Below, in pieces: positions 23,107 through 34,077 of a stretch of 64,000 nt of DNA. The stretch is from Semisulcospira habei. Lineage: Eukaryota; Mollusca; Gastropoda; Semisulcospiridae. The notes below the pieces were generated by a model. That model saw only the letters and a program-made list of their open reading frames with translations, had not been told where the DNA came from and made no database searches. Location: positions 209,287,663-209,351,662 of the forward strand of contig BTPG01000005.1 in NCBI GenBank assembly GCA_036245525.1. The letters are read 5' to 3'. The position numbers and the translations under genes were made by a program. The first letter of the stretch is position 1. Every line of letters begins with the position of its first letter.

Positions 23107-23406
23107 CGTAGAGAGTTTAAAAGTTCGATTCGGGAAAACAGATGGGACATTATCACCAAATACAGGTCCACGTTTTCCAACAAAATGTTCCGAGCAAACA
23201 AGTGGATATTTGACCGTGTTATAATCTTGTCGGATCAAACGTAAGCGCTGCTCCCAAGCTCTTTTAAGTTGCTTGTTTGCTGGACAGCTATGTAGCTTGA
23301 CAACTCTTCCGTCAATAATTTTTCCTCGGTGGTTATGGCAAATAACACAGTAATGTTTTCCACCTCCACATACTTTTGCCGATCTAGCCTTTAATGCTGA
23401 CGCCAT
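23107..23406 (-). CDS. THAP zinc-finger first exon
   Basis: It starts with MASALKARSAKV and holds a complete THAP (C2CH) DNA-binding domain: CVICHNHRG, later LHSCPANKQLKRAWEQRL, CSEHF and VPSVFP. These are the zinc ligands, the invariant Trp and the AVPTIF-like box of the family. The exon ends at a splice donor (ACG/GTTAGT, donor on the minus strand at 23101-23106). THAP domains are known from cellular regulators and from P- and Kolobok-type transposases. No transposase core is visible here. It points toward the SAP exon 1 kb away. Confidence 0.75.
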
Positions 23407-23730
23407 TGTCGAAACAGCAGCCGGAACTCAGTGAGCGTTCTCCTACGCTAAAGAGCAGCGAAAGATAACCCGTACTTGATGAGAAGTGAGACTGTCCTAT
23501 ACGGAGCTAGTAACTTTTGGGGAACACAGCTCTGGTCCCAAATACCCATACAATCGACAACTAGGCCGTGTTCACTTTTTATCGGCAGTCAAGGGGATAA
23601 GAGTGTGCGCGCGTACGAGCGTGTTTGTGCGTTTGTGTGTGCGCTAGTACACCATTATAATTATAATTATAATCACCCAATCAAAAACCGCCGATTGTCG
23701 TTTTCTTGCTCGTCAGTTTAACACCCTCCT

Positions 23731-23876
23731 TTAACCCATTCAGCCCTGTCGGCGCCAAGCTAATCTGGCACTACCCTTGAATTATCATGGTCGATTCATC
23801 TTCTGCAACTGGTGCATAGTCATTAGGTGACGCCTCCAAAATTTGGGAAATACGGCCGTCGGACTGAATGAGTTAA
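23731..23876. mobile_element. H1 foldback MITE with one arm deleted, 146 bp
   Basis: Tips TTAACCCATTCAGCCC and GGACTGAATGAGTTAA are both present with TTAA, but only one hairpin arm survives, so the palindrome is gone. Confidence 0.7.
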
Positions 23877-23957
23877 AGAAGAAGGTGTCAGGCAACATCT
23901 CACGGTTCCTTCTTTGATAGGTTGATCTGGAACAAACACAACAGACCAAGTCATAAA

Positions 23958-24034
23958 TTAACCCTTAGGCTGTCGGTAGAGATTTTAGCAGGAATCATGG
24001 CGGCAAAAACCGCTACCGACAGCCAAAGGGTTAA
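23958..24034. mobile_element. H8: 77-bp TTAA mini-element
   Basis: TTAACCCTTAGGCTGTCGG at the left and its inverted partner CCGACAGCCAAAGGGTTAA at the right enclose about 40 bp. The TTAACCCTT ends match the ends known for piggyBac-type MITEs. It is a single copy in the window. Confidence 0.7.
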
Positions 24035-24311
24035 CAATAACAGGCAACTGTTGTCAGAGCTTGTGTCAAACACCAGCACTTGTCACGGTCACGAAAGGCG
24101 TATTCAAGATATGGATGGACTTGCTGTGTGGACCTGTTCTGGTCTACTGTCCAACAGCTTATTCAGCTGTAATTTCCAGCATCTCACTGCCTGTGTCAAG
24201 GGGACTTTACCTCTCCCCGAACACAAAAAAACATTAACCCATTCACTCCAACGTCGCATTTCCTACATTGCAGAGGTGTCGACTAACAGCTGTGTATCAG
24301 TTCCGATAAGC

Positions 24312-25555
24312 TCCTTTGGACACATCATCATCATCATCAGTCCCTTGCCCGAACTGGGCGTTGGGGGGACTGAAAGGCAGCAGCAACAGACAGTGCTCTC
24401 CACTGAGTTCTATTTTGGGCGGTGGCAAGCAAGTCTGGCATCTCGAGTTCGGTCCATTCTTTTATGTTTGCGACCCAACTCTTTCTCTGACGACCTCGCC
24501 GACGACTTCCTTCGAGAGTGCCTTGGAGGATAGTCTTGGACAAGGTGTTGTGTCGGGTCACGTGGCCAAACCAAGCAAGCTTGCGCCGTTTCACGGTTGC
24601 CAGAAGAGGTTCATGTGGGCCCACCAGGGAGGTGACGATGCTCCGTACATATTCGTTGGTTTTGTGCTCGCGGTACGAGATGCGGAGCAACTTCCTCAGG
24701 CACTTGTTCTCAAAGGCCTGGATTTTCTTTTCTGAGTCTGCAAGCAGTGTCCAAGTCTCACAGCCGTAGAGTAGAATAGACACTACGAGGGACTTGTAAA
24801 GCCTGTACTTGATGGTGAAGCTGATGGAGTTACTTCGCCATATCCTGTCCAGCCTGGCCATTGCGGATGTTGCTGTACCTATCCTGATACGGATCTCTGC
24901 TACGCAACTACCGTCTTTGGACAGGGTGGCTCCCAAGTACTTGAAGCTATTGACCTCTTCTAGCTTCTGGCCGTTCATGTGAATGTTGCTGCTGCTGTCG
25001 CTTGTGGTGTTGATCATCACTTTGCTTTTATCCGTACTGATCTCCATGCCATAAGACCCTGCGCTACTTGAAAGTTTGTCTGTCAGGTTTTGGAGCTCAC
25101 TATTGCTGCCTGCCATGAGGTCAATATCGTCTGCGAATCGAAGATTGCACAGGGATCTGCCACCAATAGAGATTGAAGTATGGTGGTCGTGGAGGGTTTC
25201 CTGCATGATCTTCTCCAGGAATATGTTGAAAAGGACAGGAGAGAGCAGGCATCCTTGACGGACACCGATCGTCGTCCTGAAGAACTCGCCTGACTGATTG
25301 TTAAGTAGAACCGCGCTGCAGGCGTTCTTGTAAAGCGCTTCTATCATTTGGATCAGTCCCTCCTCTATGTTGAACGATCTCATGACTTGCCAGAGTCCGT
25401 CGTGCCAGACGCGATCAAATGCTTTCCTGAAATCAATGAAGTTGTGGTAGAGTTCGCGCTGATGCTGCAGATGTTTCTCGATCAGGACGCGGCAGTTGAA
25501 AATCTGCTCTACAGTGCTTCTTCCAACTCTGAAGCCAGCCTGGACACATTCATTT
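24312..25555 (-). mobile_element. LINE RT fragment with (GAT)n 3' tail
   Basis: A minus-strand 5'-truncated non-LTR element, family different from L. Its 3' end is a GATGATGATG tail (24323-24341). It is flanked at its truncated end by H1 hairpin sequence, and on the left by a TTAACCCATTCACTCC tip at about 24236. Confidence 0.8.
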
Positions 25556-25575
25556 CTAAATTTTGGAGGCGTCAC
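24337..25575 (-). pseudogene. LINE reverse transcriptase, 5' truncated but open, 412 codons
   Basis: RT blocks in order: GFRVGRSTVEQIF, FIDFRKAFDRVWH, GVRQGCLLSPVLF, LRFADDIDLMAG, KYLGATLS, LLYGCETW, then the RT-distal WFGHVTRHNTLSK and GRQRKSWVANIKEW. The frame is uninterrupted, so the fragment is young or the truncation recent. No endonuclease is present. The first six codons (MTPPKF) are contributed by the adjoining H1 MITE and not by the LINE. It cannot move by itself. Confidence 0.85.
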
Positions 25576-25735
25576 TTAACGATTATATGCTAGTTGCAGG
25601 AGATGGATGTACCATGATAATTCAAGGGTAGTGCCAGATTAGCTTGGCGCCTGAAGGCACCAAGCTGATCTGGCACTACCCTTGAATTATCATGGTCGAT
25701 CCTTCTCCCGCTGTTGGGCGTTGGGGCTAAATGGG
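25556..25735. mobile_element. H1 foldback MITE, left end lost at LINE junction
   Basis: It starts inside the family at AAATTTTGGAGGCGTC, keeps the complete palindrome (GATTAGCTTGGCGCCTGAAGG) and ends GGGGCTAAATGGGATAA, where the terminal TTAA has mutated to ATAA. Confidence 0.7.
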
Positions 25736-25737
25736 AT

Positions 25738-25822
25738 AAGGCACCAAGCTGATCTGGCACTACCCTTGAATTCTCATGGTCCATCCATCTCCTGCTGTAG
25801 TGCGGAAGGGCAAAACGGGATA
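25738..25822. mobile_element. H1 second half-copy in tandem
   Basis: This repeats the right arm and tail of the preceding copy (GCACCAAGCTGATCTGGC to AAAACGGGATAA), so it is a partial tandem duplication of the MITE. Confidence 0.65.
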
Positions 25823-26059
25823 ACCTCTTTGCGATCTTTAGAAAACGAGGCTCAAAAGGTCAGCATGACCCTATCTTTTCAGGAAATATCAAAAACACGG
25901 AATCGATCCGGGACGTAATGCTCTTTGTGTTTTTTGGGGGCCAAAATGCCCTGCTTTTGATCATTTTCCGATTCCGCCCTCACAGCATCTGTTTTTACTT
26001 CCTTGCGATTTTTAAAATGCGTTTCTCAACCGCTGCTGCTAGAGTTGCGACACATTTAC

Positions 26060-26137
26060 GTGTGGCCACCGCCCCATACTGATACAGGCGCCAAGCTATT
26101 TTGGCACCACCCTTGAACTAAAATGGTTGATCTATCT
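26060..26137. mobile_element. H1 right-arm remnant
   Basis: AGGCGCCAAGCTATTTTGGC followed by ACCCTTGAACTAAAATGG, diverged. The left arm and both tips are missing. Confidence 0.5.
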
Positions 26138-26209
26138 TGTAATCTGTAATGCCTCCTTCATAGGACAATAAGAAGTTTTAAAAAGATCAGGCTTATGATG
26201 TGTATTGGT

Positions 26210-26289
26210 TTAACTCATTCGAGACGTCCCGCCTCCGTATACACGGCTTAAGCCGCGTATCCGGAGGCGGTACGTCTCGAATGCGTTAA
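26210..26289. mobile_element. H7: 80-bp TTAA palindrome
   Basis: TTAACTCATTCGAGACG at the left and CGTCTCGAATGCGTTAA at the right, almost a perfect palindrome through CCGCCTCCG and CGGAGGCGG. A relative with the same CGAGACGTGCC tips is at 48904-48983. The outer TTAACTCATTC matches H1 while the core does not. Confidence 0.75.
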
Positions 26290-27043
26290 TAAAATATGAC
26301 AATGAAGTAGAACAAAGGGGAGTGGGGGTGGGGAGGGCTGCAAACAAACTTACTGTAACGGGCTTACTCCCTCCAACATGCTCGTCAGGCAAGCACAGAA
26401 ATTTGGGCAGAGAATCCAGCCCTGCTTTTGAACAACGGACGTTCTGTGTGTGAGTTTCCTCGTCGTCAGGTTGACTCCCATCTGGTCGTAGCACAGATCA
26501 CCATGCGCCTCCCCCCCCCCCACACCCCACCCCCACACACACCACCATCTCCTTATTGTGCAGACACTAGACACCGAAGTCGCTGAGCGGAGGTAAGTTG
26601 CCAGTTGTGATAAAGCTCACTGTTTTACAGATCGTAATCGAGTTCGTCAGTCACGTTCACCTGAAACCCAGAAAAAGTCATACAGCCAACCAACTTGTCT
26701 ATTCAGTTGCAAACAAACAAGACCTCAAACCTACAAATTGAGGTAGAGGTCGTGACTCACGCTCTGAAAAGGGCATTTTGATGTCACTGAAACGCCACCA
26801 CGATGGTGCTACTTGGTCATGAAATGGAACAGCTAGTGGTCAACTACTGCGTTCGTCCTCGCAGCATGGTCTGGCCGAAGACAACCCGGGACCTAGGGTT
26901 ACTGAAGGACTGGGCTAAGGTCACCATGTGACGAAGACTTGAGGGCTCAAAAACCTGGAACAGCATTTTCAATTATGCACGACGTGGAGGATGAGGGTGA
27001 TGATGCGATGGTGTCACTGATGTGGTTTGGCACATATGACCCC
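26290..27043. other. intergenic, nothing recognised
   Basis: It contains a C-rich CA stretch (26509-26550) and no gene that can be supported. Confidence 0.4.
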
Positions 27044-27342
<299 letters not shown>

Positions 27343-27569
27343 GAAGTAAACTTTGACCTGATGGAATTCTCGCCACGTCCGCTTAGCTTACTTTGTTCGC
27401 CTCGAAATTATCGTGCCATTTATCCAATGAACTACTGATCCACGATCAGATAAGTTTAGCAATCGAAACCCTCCGTGGAGCCGTTGACATATCAAGTATT
27501 AACGTATTAATGTTTTCATTTGGATATTGATTAACTACAAATATCAGGCAAGATGGAACTAGTATATTT

Positions 27570-27655
27570 ACGTTAGGGTAGTGCCTGATGAGCTTGGCGG
27601 TCAGGCAAATGCTAATCAGGCACAACCCTTGAGCTGTAACGATCGATTTCTGTTC
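27570..27655. mobile_element. H1 decayed hairpin
   Basis: GGGTAGTGCCTGATGAGCTTGG opposes GCTAATCAGGCACAACCC. Tips are not identifiable. Confidence 0.5.
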
Positions 27656-27907
27656 AGCAGATGACTTTGGGATAAGACACAAATCAGAGGACAATGGCTG
27701 TGAGAAAATGTCCTCTCAAGTGGATTGACATTAAGAGACAAAATGACTCGCGTCGACGTAATTCCTATATACAGGTCAGCCTCAGTATATCGTGGTTCCC
27801 TGTAGCCATACAATCAGACCGCATTATTCGCGATCGTCTTATTGTAGTGCTGAATGTTACTAAAACTTGTAAAGAAAAACCACTAGATATATGCAAAATG
27901 GTTCTTT

Positions 27908-27972
27908 GGCCGACGTCAGTCTTAGCTGGCCCGCGCACGGCCGTGCGCGGGCCAGCTAAGGCTGACGTCGGC
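27908..27972. mobile_element. H3 hairpin, GC-rich, 65 bp
   Basis: A near-perfect palindrome with GGCCGACGTCAGTC and GCTGACGTCGGC at the outside and GCGCACGG/CCGTGCGC at the centre. Same family as 36206, 51012 and others. Confidence 0.7.
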
Positions 27973-28035
27973 TAGAGGACCTTTTGTTCACCGGGGGCGA
28001 TGGGAGTCATAGACCTGTTCGCGTTAAGTCCGATA

Positions 28036-28040
28036 CCGCT
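28036..28040. repeat. 5-bp target site duplication of LTR element (left)
   Basis: CCGCT here and at 33523-33527, directly outside the two LTRs. Confidence 0.85.
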
Positions 28041-29336
28041 TGTAACGCACGCAGACTTGCCCACAGTCGTACGCACAGACTCTCACGCAACAGACGCATA
28101 CACCGCCACTGACTCAGACGGGCGCATTCATGCGGTAAAACAAACACACGGGCTCCCTTTCTAAAGTAACCTTTATACAGTATAAATGAAAAAGAATGAC
28201 TTAAATGACTATCAACTATATACAATATTCTACTATCACACCACACACGTATCACAGTATCTTTGCCAGGTTAGGTCTTAGTCTCACATTGCCTCCAACC
28301 TGTTTGATGTTGTTGTCTGGTTACGTTGGTCCTTCTCACGTCTAGGCGTGAAAGTCCTTCGTCGTACGCTTGTTGCCGTCCTGTCTCTCTTTGGGCACGG
28401 ACGTCCTCGTTCTCGTACGGTACTCAGTTCTCACTTGGACTTGGGTGTCTTGGTTCCCAGTCAGACTCACTCTCAGAAGAGCTGGAGGGATGACCTCACG
28501 TAGGTCCCACCTGCGACTCGACGTCTCGGCGTCCGTCTTCCACTCTCGTTACAAGAACTCTGAATAGACAAAAGTCCCAACGTAACACTTGCTAAACACA
28601 CAACATATTGGATCAATGAGAAACGTCACGTAACCTGGCTGATACAAATAACTCACACGTTCATTCACACACACACGTGCTTCATAAACTATCTTCGTAT
28701 CACCCCCATATCTCTGTCACTATCTTGAAACAGACTATAGCCTAACTGACACTCTTTCTATACCTTACTCTATACCCTGGAAAAGACTATGCTTACCCAA
28801 CCACGTACTATCTTCATAGCGGCTTAGACATACACACTTCATATTCCTTTAGTCATCTAACTCGGTAAACAACTGTATACAAAAACACCGGATACTTCAC
28901 CGAATTCTAAACATACTATACTAAACCAAACCGGAACACCGCTATACAACCACATTAATCTTACCACGCATACTGTCTTTAACTAAACAACTATCAATAC
29001 TACGTTTATAGAAACATACCTGAAATCTAGGCTTCAGAGTCTTGGAATGCGGGCTAGGTAACTCAACAACCGTTCCATACGACAAAACAGCCCGCACTAA
29101 CCAAACTAGACCTCTGACAGACACAGCTTTTGCCTAAAACTCACTAAACAGAACTCACCAAAACTCCGTGCTAACCATGCCTTACATATTCCACGTGGAC
29201 AGCAGGCCCCACGGACTTTCGGCACAAACAAACCGTTAACAAAACCCGTACCGTACTAATCCTACTCGTTAACAAAAACCGTACCGTATTTACCCTAATG
29301 AATGAGCACTATGCACGAGCATAGAGCTTCATCACA
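28041..29336 (-). repeat. 3' LTR (as transcribed), 1296 bp
   Basis: It starts TGTAACGC and ends ATCACA on the plus strand, so both ends are the canonical TG/CA. A TATA-like TGTATAAAGG on the minus strand near 28165-28185 would place U3 at roughly 1150 bp and R-U5 at about 130 bp. Confidence 0.9.
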
Positions 29337-29350
29337 ATTCCCCCTTCCTC
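29337..29350 (-). promoter_or_regulatory. polypurine tract
   Basis: On the minus strand GAGGAAGGGGGAA lies directly next to the 3' LTR start, the normal position for plus-strand priming. Confidence 0.75.
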
Positions 29351-29579
29351 GGGAAAAAAAGAAACGACCGAGTTTCTTTTTAAGACTACTCGTCGTAATA
29401 TTATCCGAAAACAGGAAACTTTAACTAGAATACAAGAAAGGACTAACCTTGACTATTTAGACTACAAGAAAGCAAAAATAGAACAGCCTTAAGCCGCAAC
29501 GTATCTCTTCAGATCGCACAGCGACAGCTAAACAGAACGAACGCGCTAAAACCTCCAGAAATGAAATCGATCCAACGAC

Positions 29580-29722
29580 TGCCCACACACACACTCGCGA
29601 GACCCCCGTCTCTGACCTACCGACAATCACGAGACCCCAGTCTCCGACTTGCCTACAATCGCGAGATCCTAGTCTCCGATCTACCTACAATCGCGAGATC
29701 CTAGTCTCCGATCTACCTAAAT
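29580..29722. repeat. about 32-bp tandem repeat in LTR element 3' region
   Basis: Four units of the type CGAGATCCTAGTCTCCGATC, the two nearest the ORF almost identical and the outer ones diverged. It lies between the end of the protease ORF and the polypurine tract, where pol would be in a complete element. Confidence 0.8.
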
Positions 29723-31251
29723 ATTGGGTGCTGAGAGGCATTTCTGTCCGCAACAGAAGTATGCCGTCTCAGACCAACCCGACTGTTGGGCCACACCCGC
29801 TGACCGATTCCCTGTTTCTGGACGGAAATAACACGTTCCCTCCGTTCCCAACTACGCTTACTTCGAGCTCTCGTCGCGACTGATGCGACTCCACTGCGAG
29901 GAACATGAGCTCGCTTACTCGCTCCAACTTTAGCGATGACTGTCTGTACACCCTTCATGTTACCCAGAACTAAATCAACTACTGGCTCGTCGATGACACA
30001 CGAAACCAGACTACCTGTAAAAAACTCTGTGTCAATCTCTATCTTAGCTAACGGAAAAACTTCTATCTTTCCTCCAAACGAAACTACTTTCTGTGACTCG
30101 CCTGTGAACTGATCTGGTCTAACAAGGCTACGCCTGACCCCCGCGGTCGTTGTACCGGAGTCACGGAGAACAGAAACGAGACATCCGTTTACAACCCCGT
30201 CTACCAGCGGTAGGCAACCACCTCCGTCATCTGAACACACCGCGCCCAGCTGTGGTTCCTCCCCGACTGGGATCGCAAAACTGGCTACGTGAGTGGGCTG
30301 CACCGCCCCATCCACCATACCAGGATTATTAGGACCTTGATGAGCCAGATGGCCGTGCTCCTGATAACCATCATACTGCGCGCCTGCACTGTAGTACGGA
30401 CAGCCCCGACTGAAGTGCCCGTACCCACGACAAGAAAAGCACTGCGTGTCCGAACTCGCAACACGACCACGACCATACCCACGCAAAGAAGTCCCTCCAC
30501 GTGCGTACGGATCGCTACCGCCATTGCTGTTACCTCGATCACCGCGTCGAAAACGCAAAGTACCTCTACCGTTAATCCGCTGGCCTCCACATAAAGTATT
30601 GACCCCCCGGTAACCCCCAGACGTGTTATCAGCGACCAACCCGACTGGCGGTGTCTCGGTCCTACGCGCGAGGTTTTTCGTAGGATGCGCCATCCGAAAA
30701 GCCTCCGCGTGCTGTACCAACTCGTCAGTAGTTTTGAGGTTACGCTCTCTCAAGAATACCGCTAGATCCTTGGAAACGCTCCCAAAGAACTGTTCAGCCA
30801 ACATGAGATCGAACAATGCTTTGTACGTGTGGTCGATCTTTGACAGTTCGACCCAACGTACGAGCAAATGGGACAATCGTTTGCCAAACGACATAAACGA
30901 TTCCCCTGTCTCTGGCCGACAAGCTCTCAAGCATTCTCTAAAACCTTCCGCATTACACTGGAACTTCTGCAAGAGACACTCCTTCAAAGTCTCGTACTCT
31001 ATGTTCCCCGAAACGGTCAAACTATGGTAAAGACTCAAGGCCTGTCCCTCAAGCACAGATGAAAGCAAAACGGGCCAGTTGGCAGGAGGCCAACTCAACG
31101 CCTGCGCATGAGACTCAAAACGGCACAAAAAAGCGTCAATAGAGTCCACGGACTCTTTAAACATCGGCAGTTTAGGAAAATTGCGTATTCCTCGGCCTAC
31201 TGAATCACTATCTGGTCTAGATCCCGCATCTCGAGCTAACTGTAGTTGCAC
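29713..31251 (-). CDS. Gag capsid, CCHC zinc knuckle and aspartic protease of the LTR element
   Basis: An open stretch of about 512 codons. The first part is a SCAN/capsid-like helical region (RFESHAQALSWPPANW, then CRPETGESFMSFGKRLSHLL), as known in Ty3/gypsy Gag. A glycine/arginine-rich region follows, then one zinc knuckle CFSCRGYGHFSRGC (CX2CX4HX4C) for RNA binding. A retropepsin-like segment carries LRDSGTTTAG with the catalytic Asp-Ser-Gly. The frame ends shortly after a GNMKGVQTV segment, with no RT. It opens at a GTG, which is a frame break and not a start: the Gag N terminus lies upstream in other frames. Confidence 0.8.
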   Translation of the reverse strand: MQLQLARDAGSRPDSDSVGRGIRNFPKLPMFKESVDSIDAFLCRFESHAQALSWPPANWPVLLSSVLEGQALSLYHSLTVSGNIEYETLKECLLQKFQCNAEGFRECLRACRPETGESFMSFGKRLSHLLVRWVELSKIDHTYKALFDLMLAEQFFGSVSKDLAVFLRERNLKTTDELVQHAEAFRMAHPTKNLARRTETPPVGLVADNTSGGYRGVNTLCGGQRINGRGTLRFRRGDRGNSNGGSDPYARGGTSLRGYGRGRVASSDTQCFSCRGYGHFSRGCPYYSAGAQYDGYQEHGHLAHQGPNNPGMVDGAVQPTHVASFAIPVGEEPQLGAVCSDDGGGCLPLVDGVVNGCLVSVLRDSGTTTAGVRRSLVRPDQFTGESQKVVSFGGKIEVFPLAKIEIDTEFFTGSLVSCVIDEPVVDLVLGNMKGVQTVIAKVGASKRAHVPRSGVASVATRARSKRSWERRERVISVQKQGIGQRVWPNSRVGLRRHTSVADRNASQHPIFR

Positions 31252-31850
31252 CTCTCTATCCCTCTCTCTGATACTCTAGCTCCTCCTTCCTAAAGATTCT
31301 ATCTTTTTCTTCTCTCTCCCTCTGAACTTCAATTTCTTTCTCTTTTAAAGCCCGTTCCTTTTCGTCTTTCTCTCTCTGAAACGCTCTATCTTCTCTTTCT
31401 CTTTCTCTCTGTACTTCTAACTCCTTCTCCTTAAAGACTCTTTCTTTCTCTTCTCGCTCTCTCTGAGCTTCTAACTCTTTCTCCTTTAACTCCATTTCCT
31501 CTTTCTTAAGTATTCTGTCTTTCTCTTCTCTCTCTCTCTCTGAATTTCTAGCTCTTTCTCCTCCCTCTGTATCTGCATTTCCAATTCTTTCTCCTCTCTA
31601 AGTCTACGAATTTCTAATTCTTTCTCGTCCCTCACCCTCTGAACCTCTAACTCATTCTCCTTTAAGGCTTTCTGAACTTCTAGCTCCTCTTTCTTAAGTA
31701 CTCTCTCTTCTCTCTCTCTCTCTGAGCTTCTCTTTCTCTCGCCCTATCCTCCCTATCCCTACATTTTTCCACATAATCAAAAAGCTTCTCATCCTTAAGT
31801 CCTAACCTTTCACCCTGTTTAATGTAAGCCTCTACCGGGTCTACCTCCAT
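31252..31850 (-). pseudogene. Gag N-terminal coiled coil, broken by (GA)n frameshifts
   Basis: The likely Gag start is the ATG at 31848-31850 (MEVDPVEAYIKQGERL). It leads into a long region of heptad-like charged repeats (EKELEVQREREEK type), strongly predicted coiled coil. The reading frame changes at three places, near 31700, near 31535 and near 31262, each inside a run of GA dinucleotides. Open segments between them include 31256-31495. Either slippage mutations, sequencing error in the repeats, or frame usage by the element could explain this. I do not reconstruct the product. Confidence 0.7.
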
Positions 31851-32199
31851 ATTTGCTACAACTTTCCAAACTTTGAAAACGTAAAAATACAAACACCACA
31901 ACCAAATGAACGGCAAAAACTTACAATGCAAACTCACAACCTACGCAGAAAATAGTGACCTACTTGACGCCCAGATGGACCGAAAATTAAGAACGATAGA
32001 AAGAAGAGCAAGGAAAAAGAATACTACCGATACAAAAGGAAGAAACAAGAACTAGCTCCTCGTAAGATCCAGAAAACTACAGAAATAACGGATCTTACCC
32101 CCTAGAATCGGAGAGGGGAATCTAACACAACAACATGCACATAGCAACAAATCCTACTCTAAAATCGCTACTCACTACCGCCCGCAAATACTTCTAACC

Positions 32200-32222
32200 T
32201 ACCGCTAAAACAGGGTCACCAC
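32200..32222 (-). promoter_or_regulatory. primer binding site region
   Basis: Next to the 5' LTR, on the minus strand, GTGGTGACCCTG follows the terminal TTACA. TGGTGACCC is the usual form and place of a tRNA primer site. The tRNA cannot be named from here. Confidence 0.5.
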
Positions 32223-33522
32223 TGTAACGCACGCAGACTTGCCCACAGTCGTACGCACAGACTCTCACGCAACAGACGCATACACCGCCACTGACTCAGA
32301 CGGGCGCATTCATGCGGTAAAACAAACACACGGGCTCCCTTTCTAAAGTAACCTTTATACAGTATAAATGAAAAAGAATGACTTAAATGACTATCAACTA
32401 TATACAATATTCTACTATCACACCACACACGTATCACAGTATCTTTGCCAGGTTAGGTCTTAGTCTCACATTGCCTCCAACCTGTTTGATGTTGTTGTCT
32501 GGTTACGTTGGTCCTTCTCACGTCTAGGCGTGAAAGTCCTTCGTCGTACGCTTGTTGCCGTCCTGTCTCTCTTTGGGCACGGACGTCCTCGTTCTCGTAC
32601 GGTACTCAGTTCTCACTTGGACTTGGGTGTCTTGGTCCCCAGTCAGACTCATTCTCAGAAGAGCTGGAGGGATGACCTCACGTAGGTCCCACCTGCGACT
32701 CGACGTCTCGGCGTCCGTCTTCCACTCTCGTTACAAGAACTCTGAATAGACAAAAGTCCCAACGTAACACTTGCTAAACACACAACATATTGGATCAATG
32801 AGAAACGTCACGTAAACTGGCTGATACAAATAACTCACACGTTCATTCACACACACACACACGTGCTTCATAAACTATCTTCGTATCACCCCCATATCTC
32901 TGTCACTATCTTGAAACAGACTATAGCCTAACTGACACTCTTTCTATACCTTACTCTATACCCTGGAAAAGACTATGCTCACCCAACCACGTACTATCTT
33001 CATAGCGGCTTAGACATACACACTTCATATTCCTTTAGTCATCTAACTCGGTAAACAACTGTATACAAAAACACCGGATACTTCACCGAATTCTAAACAT
33101 ACTATACTAAACCAAACCGGAACACCGCTATACAACCACATTAATCTTACCACGCATACTGTCTTTAACTAAACAACTATCAATACTACGTTTATAGAAA
33201 CATACCTGAAATCTAGGCTTCAGAGTCTTGGAATGCGGGCTAGGTAACTCAACAACCGTTCCATACGACAAAACAGCCCGCACTAACCAAACTAGACCTC
33301 TGACAGACACAGCTTTTGCCTAAAACTCACTAAACAGAACTCACCAAAACTCCGTGCTAACCATGCCTTACATATTCCACGTGGGCAGCAGGCCCCACGG
33401 ACTTTCGGCACAAACAAACCGTTAACAAATCCCGTACCGTACTAATCCTACTCGTTAACAAAAACCGTACCGTATTTACCCTAATGAATGAGCACTATGC
33501 AACAGCATAGAGCTTCATCACA
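32223..33522 (-). repeat. 5' LTR (as transcribed), 1300 bp
   Basis: It matches 28041-29336 almost throughout. Differences include a CA dinucleotide run longer by 4 bp and scattered substitutions near 32636, 32651 and 33384. Confidence 0.9.
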
Positions 33523-33622
33523 CCGCTATATACCGGAGCGCGTAATACTGAGTCTGCACTGTATGGACACCAGCTGCCGTAGCCTGCATGTCAAAATAAA
33601 TCTTACATTAAGCCTTTGGCTG

Positions 33623-34077
33623 NNNNNNNNNNNNNNNNNNNNNNNNNNNNNNNNNNNNNNNNNNNNNNNNNNNNNNNNNNNNNNNNNNNNNNNNNNNNNN
33701 NNNNNNNNNNNNNNNNNNNNNNNNNNNNNNNNNNNNNNNNNNNNNNNNNNNNNNNNNNNNNNNNNNNNNNNNNNNNNNNNNNNNNNNNNNNNNNNNNNNN
33801 NNNNNNNNNNNNNNNNNNNNNNNNNNNNNNNNNNNNNNNNNNNNNNNNNNNNNNNNNNNNNNNNNNNNNNNNNNNNNNNNNNNNNNNNNNNNNNNNNNNN
33901 NNNNNNNNNNNNNNNNNNNNNNNNNNNNNNNNNNNNNNNNNNNNNNNNNNNNNNNNNNNNNNNNNNNNNNNNNNNNNNNNNNNNNNNNNNNNNNNNNNNN
34001 NNNNNNNNNNNNNNNNNNNNNNNNNNNNNNNNNNNNNNNNNNNNNNNNNNNNNNNNNNNNNNNNNNNNNNNNNNNNN
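33623..34077. other. assembly gap (455 N)
   Basis: Run of N. ORFs crossing it are meaningless. Confidence 1.

Larger units (their letters stand above)
28041..33522 (-). mobile_element. Ty3/gypsy-type LTR retrotransposon with Gag-protease only
   Basis: A complete element of 5482 bp with two LTRs, 5-bp duplication, a primer-site-like sequence next to the 5' LTR and a polypurine tract next to the 3' LTR. It reads on the minus strand. The interior is only about 2.9 kb and encodes Gag with a zinc knuckle followed by an aspartic protease. There is no reverse transcriptase, RNase H or integrase, so it is non-autonomous. LTRs differ at roughly ten positions by eye, so insertion is recent. Internal deletion of a Ty3/gypsy parent is the likely origin. 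Confidence 0.88.
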
